Below are positions 17,696 to 25,499 of a DNA stretch of 40,193 nt, piece by piece. How positions within the stretch are numbered: position 1 is the first letter of the stretch; each line of letters opens with the position of its first letter. The DNA comes from an uncultured Roseateles sp. (GTDB lineage Bacteria > Pseudomonadota > Gammaproteobacteria > Burkholderiales > Burkholderiaceae_C), in contig NZ_CAJYPS010000006.1 in assembly GCF_913777145.1 (NCBI RefSeq), positions 1-40,193 of the forward strand. The letters are read 5' to 3'. A model generated the notes under the pieces. It did not search any database, was not told where the DNA came from, and saw only the letters and a program-made list of their open reading frames with translations. The translations under genes were made by a program, and so were the position numbers.

Positions 17696-19695
17696 GGCAG
17701 CGCGTTCCCGGCCGCCGGGGGCGGCGTGTCGTCGCCGCGCGGCGTGGCCGGGCCTATGGTGGCGCCCAGGCGTTCGCGCAGCCTGGTCGCCGGCAGGCCC
17801 AGCACCTGGGCGTAGACCGCGCCGCCCACCAGCACCTTGCGCACGTAGTCGCGGGTTTCGTTGAAGGGGATGTTCTCCGCCCAGATGGCGGCGTCCAGCA
17901 CCGGGCCGTCGCGCCAGCGGGCCGGGCGCGTGGGGCCGGCGTTGTAGGCCGCGGCGGCCAGCGCCTGGGCGCCGTCGAAGCGGTCCAGCACCAGCTTGAG
18001 GTAATTCGTGCCTATGCGCAGATTGAAGTCGCGGTCGTGCAGCAGCGAGGGGCTGTAGTCCATGCCCACCTTCTTGGCGGTCCACTTGGCCGTGGCCGGC
18101 ATCACCTGCATCAGGCCCGAGGCACCCACATGCGAGCGCGCGTCCAGCACGAAGCGCGATTCCTGGCGGATCAGCGCGTAGACATAGGCCGCATCCAGCC
18201 CCACCTCGCGGGCCTGGCTCAGCAGCTCGTTGCGGTGCGGCGTGGGGTAGCGCTGCGCGATGTCCACCTCGGTGCGGGTGCGCTCGCTGGTGTTGATGCA
18301 GCGGTCCCAGACCTCGCGGTCGCAGGCCTCCTGCGCGGCCGCGAGCAGCGCGCGGTCGCCTCGCTGTGAGATCTCGCGAAGCGAGAAGTTCCACTCGCGC
18401 ACGCCCTCGCTGCGCAGGCCCAGTGCGATCAGCTGCAGCGCGCGCTGCAGGCCGGCGTTGGCCTTGGCCGCGCCGCGTTCGGCGGGGCTCAGCGGCGCGG
18501 GCGCGGGCGGCAGCGGCGTGGGCTGGTTCAGCGCCTCGGCGGCCAGGCGGCCGTAGAAGCTCAGCGGCTGCGTGGCCAGCTCGGCCAGCAGCGGCTGGGC
18601 CGCGGCCTGGCCCTGGGCCTGCAGCGCGCGGGCGCGCCAGAAGGTCCAGCCCGGCTCGCGCTGTTCGGCCGGGCTCAGTCGGGCGATGGCGCGCTGGGCG
18701 GCCGGCCAGTCCTGTGCACGCAGCGCGGCGCGCGCGGCCCAGGCCAGCGTGTCGTCGCTGAACACCGGCGCATCGCCGGCGCGCTTGAAGGCGCGCTCGA
18801 AGGCCTCGGGCGCATCGGCCTGCAGCTTGAAGGCCTTCTGCTTGGCGACCTGGCCCAGCAGCCAGGCCTGGGCTTCGGTGGGCAGGCGCGACCACTTGTC
18901 GGCCAGCAGGTCGGCCGCCTGGTCGGGGTCGTTGGCGGCCACGCGGGCCAGCGCCAGCGCGGTCAGCTCGGCCTCGGCATGCGGGCTGCTGCGCGCGCGG
19001 CGCGTGAGGTAGCGGCCGGCGTTGTCCTGCAACTCGGCCAGGCGCTTGTCCAGCGCCGGGTCCAGCAGCGCCACCGCCTGGCGCGCGGCCTTGGGCCGGC
19101 CCTGCTCGGTGGCCAGGCGGGCCTTGGTCCAGATCGTGTCGGCCTTGAAGACCTTGGCGTCATACAAGGTGCTGGCCAGCAGCGCGCAGCCCTCGTCGGC
19201 ATCCTTCTGCGCCAGCCAGGCGGCGCGGGCGGCGTCGGCGCTGATCTTGCTGCCCGCGGCCTGGTCGGCCAGCAGGCCGTAGCAGACCAGCTCGCGGTCG
19301 TCGCGCATCTGGAAGCTGGCGTGGTCGCGGCGGAAATTGGCCCAGTCGCGGCGGTGGCCCAGCTCCAGCAGCCAGTCGTTGCGCAGCCGGTCTTCCACAT
19401 AGCTGCCGGGCCAGCGCGCATAGAAGGCGTCCAGCTCGGGCTGGCTGGCGGTGGTCAGGCGCGCGTTCAGGTCGAAATACTCCACCCAGGGCTGCAGGCC
19501 GTAGGCCTGTGCGCGGCCGGCGTCCACCAGCGCGGCCAGCTTCTTGCGATCGCGCTTGACCCAGGCGTCGCGCGCCTGCTGCACCAGTTCGGGCTGGGGG
19601 GCGGCGTCCTGCGCCCGCGCCGGCTGGCCCAGCGCCAGGCCCAGGCTCACGGCCAGCAGCGCCTGCCGGCCGATACGCTCCAATACCCCTGTCAT
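17692..19695 (-). CDS. slt: Soluble lytic murein transglycosylase, Slt70 type
   Basis: A periplasmic enzyme that cleaves the MurNAc-GlcNAc bond of peptidoglycan, forming 1,6-anhydro ends. From ATG 19695 it is 667 aa with a signal peptide (ending ...GQPARAQ). A long alpha-superhelical region rich in alanine and tryptophan fills residues 40-480. The C-terminal SLT domain carries the catalytic glutamate near residue 512 (ALIRQESRF), GASGLMQVMPATA and AAAAYNAGP. An ATG at 19713 is also in frame but touches the start of the divergent gene; the frame open to 20304 is not real. Its stop overlaps the NDUFA9-like start. Confidence 0.93.
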   Translation of the reverse strand: MTGVLERIGRQALLAVSLGLALGQPARAQDAAPQPELVQQARDAWVKRDRKKLAALVDAGRAQAYGLQPWVEYFDLNARLTTASQPELDAFYARWPGSYVEDRLRNDWLLELGHRRDWANFRRDHASFQMRDDRELVCYGLLADQAAGSKISADAARAAWLAQKDADEGCALLASTLYDAKVFKADTIWTKARLATEQGRPKAARQAVALLDPALDKRLAELQDNAGRYLTRRARSSPHAEAELTALALARVAANDPDQAADLLADKWSRLPTEAQAWLLGQVAKQKAFKLQADAPEAFERAFKRAGDAPVFSDDTLAWAARAALRAQDWPAAQRAIARLSPAEQREPGWTFWRARALQAQGQAAAQPLLAELATQPLSFYGRLAAEALNQPTPLPPAPAPLSPAERGAAKANAGLQRALQLIALGLRSEGVREWNFSLREISQRGDRALLAAAQEACDREVWDRCINTSERTRTEVDIAQRYPTPHRNELLSQAREVGLDAAYVYALIRQESRFVLDARSHVGASGLMQVMPATAKWTAKKVGMDYSPSLLHDRDFNLRIGTNYLKLVLDRFDGAQALAAAAYNAGPTRPARWRDGPVLDAAIWAENIPFNETRDYVRKVLVGGAVYAQVLGLPATRLRERLGATIGPATPRGDDTPPPAAGNALP

Positions 19696-19713
19696 TCCAC
19701 TCACTGCCGCCAT

Positions 19714-20259
19714 ATGTCGTCCCCCGCCAGCCCCGACCGCCCCGCATTGCGCCGCGAACTGCTCGCGGCGCGCCGCGCCTTCGCCGCCACGCCCGCCTTC
19801 GAGGCGGCGCAGCAGGCGCTGTCCGGGCCGCTGCGCGACCTGCTGGCTCAGCTGGAACCGGAACTGCTGGGGGTTTACTGGCCTGTGTCGGGAGAATTTA
19901 ACCCAGGCCCGCTGCCCTTTGCGCGCGCGCTGCCGTTCGCGCGCCGCGAGCCGGTGTCCATGCAGTACCGGCGCTGGGACGGCATGCCGCCCACGCTGCA
20001 GGACGAATGCGGCATTCCCAGCGCCGCCGGCGCGGTGGCGGTGCCGGATGTGGTGCTGGTGCCCTGCGTGGGTTTCACGCGCGAGGGCCTGCGCCTGGGC
20101 TATGGTGGCGGCTACTTTGACCGCTGGCTGGCGCAGCACCCCGGCGTCACCACGGTCGGCCTGGCCTGGAGCGGCGCGCAGACGCACTTCGCGCCCCAGC
20201 CCCACGATCAAGCCCTGACCCTCATCCTCACCGAGCGCGAGCTGATCGCCCCCGACTGA
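19714..20259 (+). CDS. 5-formyltetrahydrofolate cyclo-ligase
   Basis: Converts 5-formyl-THF to 5,10-methenyl-THF with ATP, salvaging folate in the cytosol. The 181-aa length is normal. The fold's hallmarks are visible: a basic N-terminus (LRRELLAARRAF), the central VYWPVSGEFNP stretch and the strongly conserved C-terminal GYGGGYFDRWL. Its ATG is the right half of a CATATG whose left half is a possible start codon of the divergent transglycosylase. No Shine-Dalgarno is seen. A Kef-type antiporter follows after 16 bp. Confidence 0.93.
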   Translation: MSSPASPDRPALRRELLAARRAFAATPAFEAAQQALSGPLRDLLAQLEPELLGVYWPVSGEFNPGPLPFARALPFARREPVSMQYRRWDGMPPTLQDECGIPSAAGAVAVPDVVLVPCVGFTREGLRLGYGGGYFDRWLAQHPGVTTVGLAWSGAQTHFAPQPHDQALTLILTERELIAPD

Positions 20260-20275
20260 AAGGACCGCCCTCACG

Positions 20276-21946
20276 ATGCATGCCGACATGACGCTGATCT
20301 CCACGCTGGCCGCCGCCTTCGGCCTGGCCCTGATCCTGGGCCTGGTGGCGCAGTGGATGAGGTTGCCGGCGCTGGTGGGCTATCTGGTGGCGGGCGTGCT
20401 GATCGGCCCCTACACACCGGGCTTCGTCGGCGATGTGCACCTGGCCCAGCAGCTGTCCGAGGTCGGCGTGATGCTGCTGATGTTCGGCGTGGGCCTGCAC
20501 TTCTCGGTGCACGACCTGGTGGCGGTCAAGGGCATTGCGCTGCCGGGCGCGCTGGTGCAGATGGGCGTGGCCACGGCCTTGGGGGCAGGTCTTGCGACGC
20601 TGTGGGGCTGGTCGCTGGCCGCCTCGCTGGTGTTCGGGCTGGCGCTGTCGGTGGCCAGCACCGTGGTGCTGCTGCGGGCGCTGGAGTCGCGCGAGCTGCT
20701 GCACACCGGCAATGGCCGCATCGCGGTGGGCTGGCTGGTGGTGGAAGACCTGGCCATGGTGCTGGCCCTGGTGCTGCTGCCGGTGCTGGGCGGCGAGGGG
20801 CGTGACGGCAGCCTGCTGCTGACCATCGTGACCACGCTGGTCGCGGTGGCGGCCTTTGTCGCGGTGATGCTGCTGGCCGGCCGCCGCCTGCTGCCCTGGC
20901 TGCTGTGGCAGGTCAATCGCACCGGCTCGCGCGAGCTGTTCACGCTGGCCACCGTGGCGGCGGCCGTGGGCCTGGCGGTGGGGGCGGCCGCGCTGTTCGG
21001 CGTCAGCGTCGCTTTAGGCGCCTTCTTTGCCGGCCTGGTGTTGCGCGAATCGGCCTTCAGCGAGCGCGCGGCCCACGAGAGCCTGCCGCTGCGCGATGCC
21101 TTCGCGGTGCTGTTCTTCGTGGCCGTGGGCATGCTGTTCGACCCGCAGGTGCTGATCCGCCAGCCGCTGGCCGTGCTGGCCACGGTGGCGGTCATCCTGA
21201 TCGGCAAGACGCTGGCCGCGGGCGCGCTGGTGCTGCTGCTGCGCTACCCGCTGTCCACCGCGCTGACGGTAGCGGTGAGCCTGGCGCAGATCGGCGAGTT
21301 CAGCTTCATCCTGCTGGGCCTGGGCCAGAGCCTGCAACTGGTGCCGCCCGAGGCGGCCAGTCTGGTGGTGGCTGGCGCCATCGTGTCCATCGCGGTCAAT
21401 CCGCTGCTGTTCTCGCTGATCGAGCCGCTGCGGCGCTGGGTGCTGGCGCGCTCGGCCTGGGCGCGCCGCCTGGAGGCGCGCGACGACCCGCTGGCCGAGT
21501 TGCCGGCCGATACGCCCCACAGTTCGCTGGCGGGCCAGATCGTGCTGGTGGGTCACGGCACGCTGGGTGCGGCGCTGCGCGAGCGCCTGGGCGGGCGGCC
21601 GGTGGTGGTCATAGACCGCGACCGCGAGGTGGTGGAGCGGCTGCGCGCCAGCGGCCAGGCCGCGGTGCTGGGCGATGCTGCCGAGGCGATGACGCTGGTG
21701 CAGGCCCATATCGCGCAGGCCGCCTGGCTGATCGTCGCGCTGGCCGACGTGCGCGGCGTGCCCGCGCTGCTGGCGCTGGCGCGTCAGCTCAACCCGGGTC
21801 TGCGCTGCGCGGTGCTGGCCCACACGGACGAGGAGATGCAGTGGCTGGGCGATGCGGGCGTGAGCCATGTGCTGCGCTCGCAGCAGGCGCTGGCCGACGC
21901 GCTGGCGCGGGTGGTGGATGAGCCGGCCGCCGCTGTCCCGCACTGA
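20276..21946 (+). CDS. Kef/YbaL-type cation:proton antiporter (CPA2)
   Basis: An inner-membrane monovalent cation/proton antiporter, 556 aa. Residues 1-390 form about 12 helices of the Na+/H+ exchanger domain, including LVVEDLAMVLAL with the conserved acidic pair and SLAQIGEFSFILLGLG. Residues from about 420 form a TrkA-N (RCK) domain with the nucleotide motif GHGTLGAALRERL and an acidic strand end VVVIDRD. This design is that of YbaL/KefB/C, K+ efflux systems gated by nucleotides or glutathione adducts. No KefF/G-type partner is adjacent. It lies 16 bp after the cyclo-ligase gene, so it is probably co-transcribed with it. Confidence 0.9.
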   Translation: MHADMTLISTLAAAFGLALILGLVAQWMRLPALVGYLVAGVLIGPYTPGFVGDVHLAQQLSEVGVMLLMFGVGLHFSVHDLVAVKGIALPGALVQMGVATALGAGLATLWGWSLAASLVFGLALSVASTVVLLRALESRELLHTGNGRIAVGWLVVEDLAMVLALVLLPVLGGEGRDGSLLLTIVTTLVAVAAFVAVMLLAGRRLLPWLLWQVNRTGSRELFTLATVAAAVGLAVGAAALFGVSVALGAFFAGLVLRESAFSERAAHESLPLRDAFAVLFFVAVGMLFDPQVLIRQPLAVLATVAVILIGKTLAAGALVLLLRYPLSTALTVAVSLAQIGEFSFILLGLGQSLQLVPPEAASLVVAGAIVSIAVNPLLFSLIEPLRRWVLARSAWARRLEARDDPLAELPADTPHSSLAGQIVLVGHGTLGAALRERLGGRPVVVIDRDREVVERLRASGQAAVLGDAAEAMTLVQAHIAQAAWLIVALADVRGVPALLALARQLNPGLRCAVLAHTDEEMQWLGDAGVSHVLRSQQALADALARVVDEPAAAVPH

Positions 21947-21961
21947 GCCCGGCGCAAGCGT

Positions 21962-22918
21962 TCAGACCGCCGCCAGCTGCTGGCGCGTCAGCGCCGCCTG
22001 CTCGCGCACCCAGTCCGCAAAGGCCTGCACCTCGGGTCGGCTGGTCGCGCCGGGGGAGGGCAGCAGCCAGTAGGCATAGGGGCTGGTCAGGCGGCCGGCC
22101 GCGCCGAAGGGCTCCACCAGCTCGGCGCGCTGCAGGTGCTCGTGCACCAGTGGCAGCCGCGCCAGCGCCACGCCCTGGCCGGCCAGCGCCGCCTGGATCT
22201 GCTGGTAGGTGAAGTTGAAATACATCCAGCGCAGCGGCTGCAGGTCGGGCTCGCGCTGGCGGGTCAGCCAGTGGCGCCAGGACAGGAACTCCGCGCTGGG
22301 GCGTGCATCGTCTTCCTCGGTCAGCGCATGGGCGGCGAGGTCGGCCGGGCGGCGCAGCGGCGGCAGGCGGCCATTGCCGCTGGATTCGGCATACCAGGGG
22401 CTCACCACCGGCGACACGGTCTCCTCGAACATCAGCTCGCCGGTCAGCCCTTCGGCCGAGGTCACATAGCGCAGGGCCAGGTCATGCTCGCCGTCGTCCA
22501 GATCGGCCAGGCCGTCCTGGGCAGACACACGGATGTCGATGTCGGGGTGCAGCTTCTGGAAGTCGCACAGCCGCGGGATCAGCCACAGCGACGCGAACGA
22601 TGCGAAGGTGGTCACGTTGACCACGCGCCGGCCGCGCGCCCGGCGGATCTGGCGCACGGTCTGGTCCAGCCGCGCCAGCACCGCCACCGCGGTGGGCAGC
22701 AGCACCGCGCCCTCGTTGGACAGTTCCACCCGCCGCGTGCCGCGCAGGAACAGCGTGCAGCCTATCTCCTCCTCCAGCGCCTGGATCTGGCGGCTCACCG
22801 CGGACTGCGTGAGGCTCAGTTCTTCGGCCGCGGCGCGAAAGCTCAGGTGCCGCGCCACCGCCTCGAAGGCGCGCAGCGGGCCTATCGACAGCGGGCGTTG
22901 GCGCAGCGGCTGATTCAT
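21962..22918 (-). CDS. LysR-family regulator, GcvA-like
   Basis: A transcription regulator of 318 aa. The N-terminal winged helix-turn-helix (LRAFEAVARHLSFRAAAEELSLTQSAVSRQI) and the following R-x-x-E-LSNEG segment are typical of the GcvA subgroup, as is the effector domain starting NVTTFASFASLWLIPRL. The inducer is unknown. It is transcribed away from the DUF2917 gene over a 90-bp spacer, the usual sign that a LysR protein controls its divergent neighbour. Its 3' end is 15 bp from the Kef-type gene, convergent. Confidence 0.92.
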   Translation of the reverse strand: MNQPLRQRPLSIGPLRAFEAVARHLSFRAAAEELSLTQSAVSRQIQALEEEIGCTLFLRGTRRVELSNEGAVLLPTAVAVLARLDQTVRQIRRARGRRVVNVTTFASFASLWLIPRLCDFQKLHPDIDIRVSAQDGLADLDDGEHDLALRYVTSAEGLTGELMFEETVSPVVSPWYAESSGNGRLPPLRRPADLAAHALTEEDDARPSAEFLSWRHWLTRQREPDLQPLRWMYFNFTYQQIQAALAGQGVALARLPLVHEHLQRAELVEPFGAAGRLTSPYAYWLLPSPGATSRPEVQAFADWVREQAALTRQQLAAV

Positions 22919-23008
22919 GCGCGGATGGTATCAATCCGCGCGCCGTACTCATTGGACCGCTTCGCGCCGCCTCAGCAGAATCCGGCGCATGCAGTCTGGA
23001 GGTGTGTG
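22919..23008. promoter_or_regulatory. Divergent control region, LysR / DUF2917
   Basis: This 90-bp spacer must carry both promoters. A CAAT...ATTG inverted pair (22932-22935 and 22951-22954, in the context TATCAAT and ATTGGA) is a candidate LysR site. It is short and may be chance. GGAGG at 22998-23002 is the ribosome-binding site of the DUF2917 gene. Confidence 0.35.
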
Positions 23009-23299
23009 ATGAGTGATGCTCAAACGGTATGGAGCGTGGGTGCGGGCCGGGCGCTGACGCTGGCGCCGCTGGCGGCGCCGCGCCGCCTGGCGGTGGCGCG
23101 CGGCCGGCTGTGGCTGACGCTGTCCGGCACGGCCGAACAGCCGGCGCAGGACCAGTGGCTGGAGGCCGGCCAGACGCTGGCGCTGCCGGCGGGCCAGACC
23201 GCGGTGCTGGAGGGCTGGCCGCAGGCCGAGTTCGAGCTGCTGCTGCCGCCGGTGAGCTCAGCGCCGCGGCGCGGTCTTCTGGGCCGGCGGCTTGGCTGA
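23009..23299 (+). CDS. DUF2917 domain protein
   Basis: A small cytosolic protein of 96 aa. It has the features of DUF2917: an N-terminal half with an RLAVARGRLWLTLSG stretch (the conserved G-R-x-W-L-T) and a short D-x-W-L-x-x-G-Q motif. The fold looks like a small beta-barrel of cupin type, which is inference. Function is unknown. Such genes often lie opposite GcvA-like LysR genes in Burkholderiales, as here. ATG 23009 has GGAGG 6 nt upstream. Its last 42 bp overlap the convergent TfoX-N gene. Confidence 0.8.
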   Translation: MSDAQTVWSVGAGRALTLAPLAAPRRLAVARGRLWLTLSGTAEQPAQDQWLEAGQTLALPAGQTAVLEGWPQAEFELLLPPVSSAPRRGLLGRRLG

Positions 23300-23650
23300 G
23301 CGCTGCCGGGCCGGCCTGGCATTGGCCGCGCGCAGCGCCGCCTCGAACGCCAGCCGGGCCCAGGGCCGCATCAGCGGCGGCGATTCCAGCGCCTCTTCCG
23401 GCACGCGGTAGTAGCCCATGCTCATCTCGCGGCCGTCGCGGGTCTGGTAGGTGAAGGGCGTGCAGCCGGCGGCCTCGAAGCGCGCGCGGCTGTGCTCGTC
23501 CACCTTCAGGAACAGCTCGCCGCGGTTCACGATGGCCAGGAACAGGCCGTCCACATAGACGCCCTGGGCACCGAACATCGCGCGGGTGCGCACCGGGCCC
23601 AGCTCGGCCTGTTGCAGCAGGTCCACGCACAGTCGGCTGAATTCGTCCAT
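23258..23650 (-). CDS. TfoX/Sxy N-terminal domain protein
   Basis: A 130-aa protein with only the N-terminal domain of TfoX/Sxy, the competence regulator. The signature RAMFGAQGVYVDGLFLAIV and the downstream GELFLKVDE and FTYQTRDGREMSMGYYRVP stretches are clear. The C-terminal TfoX domain is missing; the tail is basic (QRSAKPPAQKTAPRR). Stand-alone TfoX-N proteins are common and mostly uncharacterised, so a role in competence should not be assumed. The gene ends 42 bp inside the convergent DUF2917 gene and follows the Crp/Fnr gene on the same strand after 4 bp. Confidence 0.88.
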   Translation of the reverse strand: MDEFSRLCVDLLQQAELGPVRTRAMFGAQGVYVDGLFLAIVNRGELFLKVDEHSRARFEAAGCTPFTYQTRDGREMSMGYYRVPEEALESPPLMRPWARLAFEAALRAANARPARQRSAKPPAQKTAPRR

Positions 23651-23654
23651 GGCC

Positions 23655-24299
23655 TCACTTTAAGCACCACCAGCGCCCGCGCCCCAGGCGCAGCCGGCCG
23701 GCCGCGCGCTCGGCCTGCAGCAGCTGGTTGACCGTCTGGCGCGACAGATGGGCCAGCCGCGCCAGCTCCTGCTGGGTGGCGGGGACCTCCAGCCAGCCGT
23801 CGGCACCGGGGCGGCCGCGCTCGCGGGCCAGTTGGGCCAGGGCCAGCGCAAAGCGCTCCGGCGCGTCCTGGTGGCGGGCCGCCTGCAGCAGGCGCAGCGT
23901 GCCGTCGTAGCGGCCGGCGAACTCGGCCAGCAGCGCGCGCGCAAAACCCGGCACCTCGTCCATCAGGCGCTCGTAGGCCTCGCGGCCAAACACCAGCAGC
24001 TCGCAGCGGCCGCGCGCGATCGCCTCGTAGCCGGCCGGCTGGCGTGCCGCGAACGCCGCCAGGCCGAACAGGCGCGGCGGCCCCACATGCTCGATGACCG
24101 ACACCGTGCCGTCCGCGCCGGTGAAGCGGGTCTCGACCTCGCCGGCCGCCACCGCATAGAAGGCGCTGGGCCGCTGGCCCTGCACGAACACGCTGCGGCC
24201 GTCGGCCAGGCGGCGGCGCGGCAGCAGCGCGGCCAGTTCGGCGGGCAGATGCAGGCCGGGGAAGTGCGCGTCCAGCACGCGTTGCAGCGCGGGGTCCAT
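23655..24299 (-). CDS. Crp/Fnr-family transcription regulator
   Basis: A 214-aa regulator with a cyclic-nucleotide-binding-like beta-roll (residues 20-120, GEVETRF...HVGPPRLFGLAAFA) and a C-terminal winged helix (about 172-210). The recognition helix reads SRQTVNQLL (residues 186-194), close to CRP's SRETVGRIL. It lacks the N-terminal cysteine cluster of FNR. The phosphate-binding R-S/T-A pattern of cAMP-binding CRP is replaced by RQPAGYEA, so the ligand is probably not cAMP. It is divergent from the DUF2332 gene, with a perfect palindrome in the 57-bp gap. It lies 4 bp before the TfoX-N gene on the same strand. ATG 24299 is the natural family start; the frame upstream is shadow. Confidence 0.9.
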   Translation of the reverse strand: MDPALQRVLDAHFPGLHLPAELAALLPRRRLADGRSVFVQGQRPSAFYAVAAGEVETRFTGADGTVSVIEHVGPPRLFGLAAFAARQPAGYEAIARGRCELLVFGREAYERLMDEVPGFARALLAEFAGRYDGTLRLLQAARHQDAPERFALALAQLARERGRPGADGWLEVPATQQELARLAHLSRQTVNQLLQAERAAGRLRLGRGRWWCLK

Positions 24300-24307
24300 G
24301 GCCGGAT

Positions 24308-24323
24308 TGTCGGCTGGCCGACA
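24308..24323. promoter_or_regulatory. Probable Crp/Fnr operator palindrome
   Basis: TGTCGGC-tg-GCCGACA is a perfect 7+7 palindrome. Flanking bases extend it loosely to TTGTCGG...ACACAA, which resembles the length and half-site style (TTG/CAA ends) of Crp/Fnr-family sites. It lies 9 nt before the regulator's own start and is centred 41.5 bp before the DUF2332 ATG. Confidence 0.65.
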
Positions 24324-24344
24324 CAAGGCCGGCGGTGGCCTTCC

Positions 24345-24350
24345 TATGCT
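24345..24350 (+). promoter_or_regulatory. -10 element of the DUF2332 promoter
   Basis: TATGCT (4 of 6 to TATAAT) ends 7 nt before the ATG at 24357, so the transcript would start at the start codon (leaderless). No -35 is visible; the palindrome occupies the place where an activator would replace it. Confidence 0.45.
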
Positions 24351-24356
24351 GACGGC

Positions 24357-25472
24357 ATGACTGAACCCGACCTCCCGGACCTTGCCGAGCTGCTGCGGCG
24401 CTTCGGCCGCGACGAATGCGCGCAGGAGCCGCTCTACGGAGCGCTGTGCGAGCTGGCCGCGCAGGACGCGAGCCTGCTGGATCTGCTGGCCCAGGCGCCG
24501 CCGCCCCAGCGCAAGGCCAACCTGCTGCTGGCGGCGCTGCACGAGCGCGTGCTGGCCGGCGCCGTGCCCGAGCTGGCGGCCTACTACCCCAGTGCTGGCG
24601 GCACGCGCACGCCGGACGACGCATTGGCGGGCACGCTGCAGCGCGCGGTGGCCCAGGAATGGCCGGCGCTCAGCCGCCATCTGCGCGAGGGCGCCACCCA
24701 GACCAACGAGGTCGCCCGTGGCGCCGCGCTGTGGCCGGCGCTGGGCGCGGCGGCCCGGGTCAGCGGCGCGCGCCGCCTGGCGCTGCTGGACTTCGGCTGC
24801 AGCGCCGGCCTCAACCTGGGCGTGGACCGGCTGCGCCTGGTCTACCAGCAGGACGACGGCCTTGTGCAGGAGCGCGGCGCGGTGGGCGACGAGGCCGCGG
24901 CGCGCGTGGACACGCGCTGGCTGGGCGCCGCCGCGCTGCCCGAGGCCGACTGGCAGCTGGCGCTGCGCCACGGCGTGGACCCGGCGCCGGTGGATCTGCA
25001 GGACCCGGCCCGCCTGCGCTGGCTGCTGGCCTGCCTGTGGCCGCACGACAGTCGCCGTGCCGAGCGCCTGCGCCGGGCCGCGCAGCGCCTGCAGGGCCTG
25101 CCCCACCAGCTGCGCCAGGCGGACGACTGCATTGCCGCCATTGCCGACTGGCTGGCCCACCTGCCGGCCGGCGTGCAGCCGGTGCTGCTGAGCAGCTGGG
25201 TGCTGTACTACCTGACGCAGGCCGAGCTGGCGCGGCTGCGCGCCACCGTGGACGAGCTGGCGCTGCGCCATGGCCTGGTGTGGATAGCCGCCGAGCTGCC
25301 CGCGCTCAGCGCGCAAATCCTGACCCCGCCGCCGCTGCCCGCGCTGCCGGCCGGCGAGGTGGCGTCGTCGGCCACGCTGTGGACGCTGCGCTGGCCGGAG
25401 GGCGGCCGCATTCAGGAGCAGGCGCTGGCCTGGAGCCACCCGCACGGGCGCTGGGTGCACTGGCTCGGATAA
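24357..25472 (+). CDS. DUF2332 domain protein
   Basis: A cytosolic protein of 371 aa, matching DUF2332 in length and pattern. A helical N-terminal third (AAYYPSAGGTR near residues 75-85) leads to the signature TQTNEVARGAALWPAL. Then comes LALLDFGCSAGLNLGVDRLRL, which looks like the first glycine-rich motif of SAM-dependent methyltransferases. A WVLYYLTQAEL stretch follows in the C-terminal half. The methyltransferase idea is inference from that one motif; no activity is established for the family to my knowledge. It is divergent from a Crp/Fnr gene with a palindrome between, and 27 bp upstream of tyrB. Confidence 0.85.
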   Translation: MTEPDLPDLAELLRRFGRDECAQEPLYGALCELAAQDASLLDLLAQAPPPQRKANLLLAALHERVLAGAVPELAAYYPSAGGTRTPDDALAGTLQRAVAQEWPALSRHLREGATQTNEVARGAALWPALGAAARVSGARRLALLDFGCSAGLNLGVDRLRLVYQQDDGLVQERGAVGDEAAARVDTRWLGAAALPEADWQLALRHGVDPAPVDLQDPARLRWLLACLWPHDSRRAERLRRAAQRLQGLPHQLRQADDCIAAIADWLAHLPAGVQPVLLSSWVLYYLTQAELARLRATVDELALRHGLVWIAAELPALSAQILTPPPLPALPAGEVASSATLWTLRWPEGGRIQEQALAWSHPHGRWVHWLG

Positions 25473-25494
25473 TCGGGGCTCCCCAACGGAGCCC
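25468..25494 (+). promoter_or_regulatory. -10-like box and SD-masking hairpin before tyrB
   Basis: GATAAT (25468-25473, 5 of 6 to consensus) overlaps the DUF2332 stop codon. Next, GGGCTCC-ccaac-GGAGCCC (25476-25494) is a perfect 7-bp GC-rich stem-loop. Its right arm contains the tyrB Shine-Dalgarno GGAG (25488-25491, 8 nt before ATG 25500). A transcript started near 25480 would lack most of the left arm. Confidence 0.5.
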
Positions 25495-25499
25495 ACCAG

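Noticed and set aside
19640..19720. 6S RNA next to the 5-formyl-THF cyclo-ligase gene
   Set aside because: In many proteobacteria 6S RNA sits there, but here the divergent gene abuts the start and leaves no room.
23258..23650. Competence regulator Sxy/TfoX
   Set aside because: Only the N-terminal domain is present and no competence gene is nearby, so the regulatory role is not supported.
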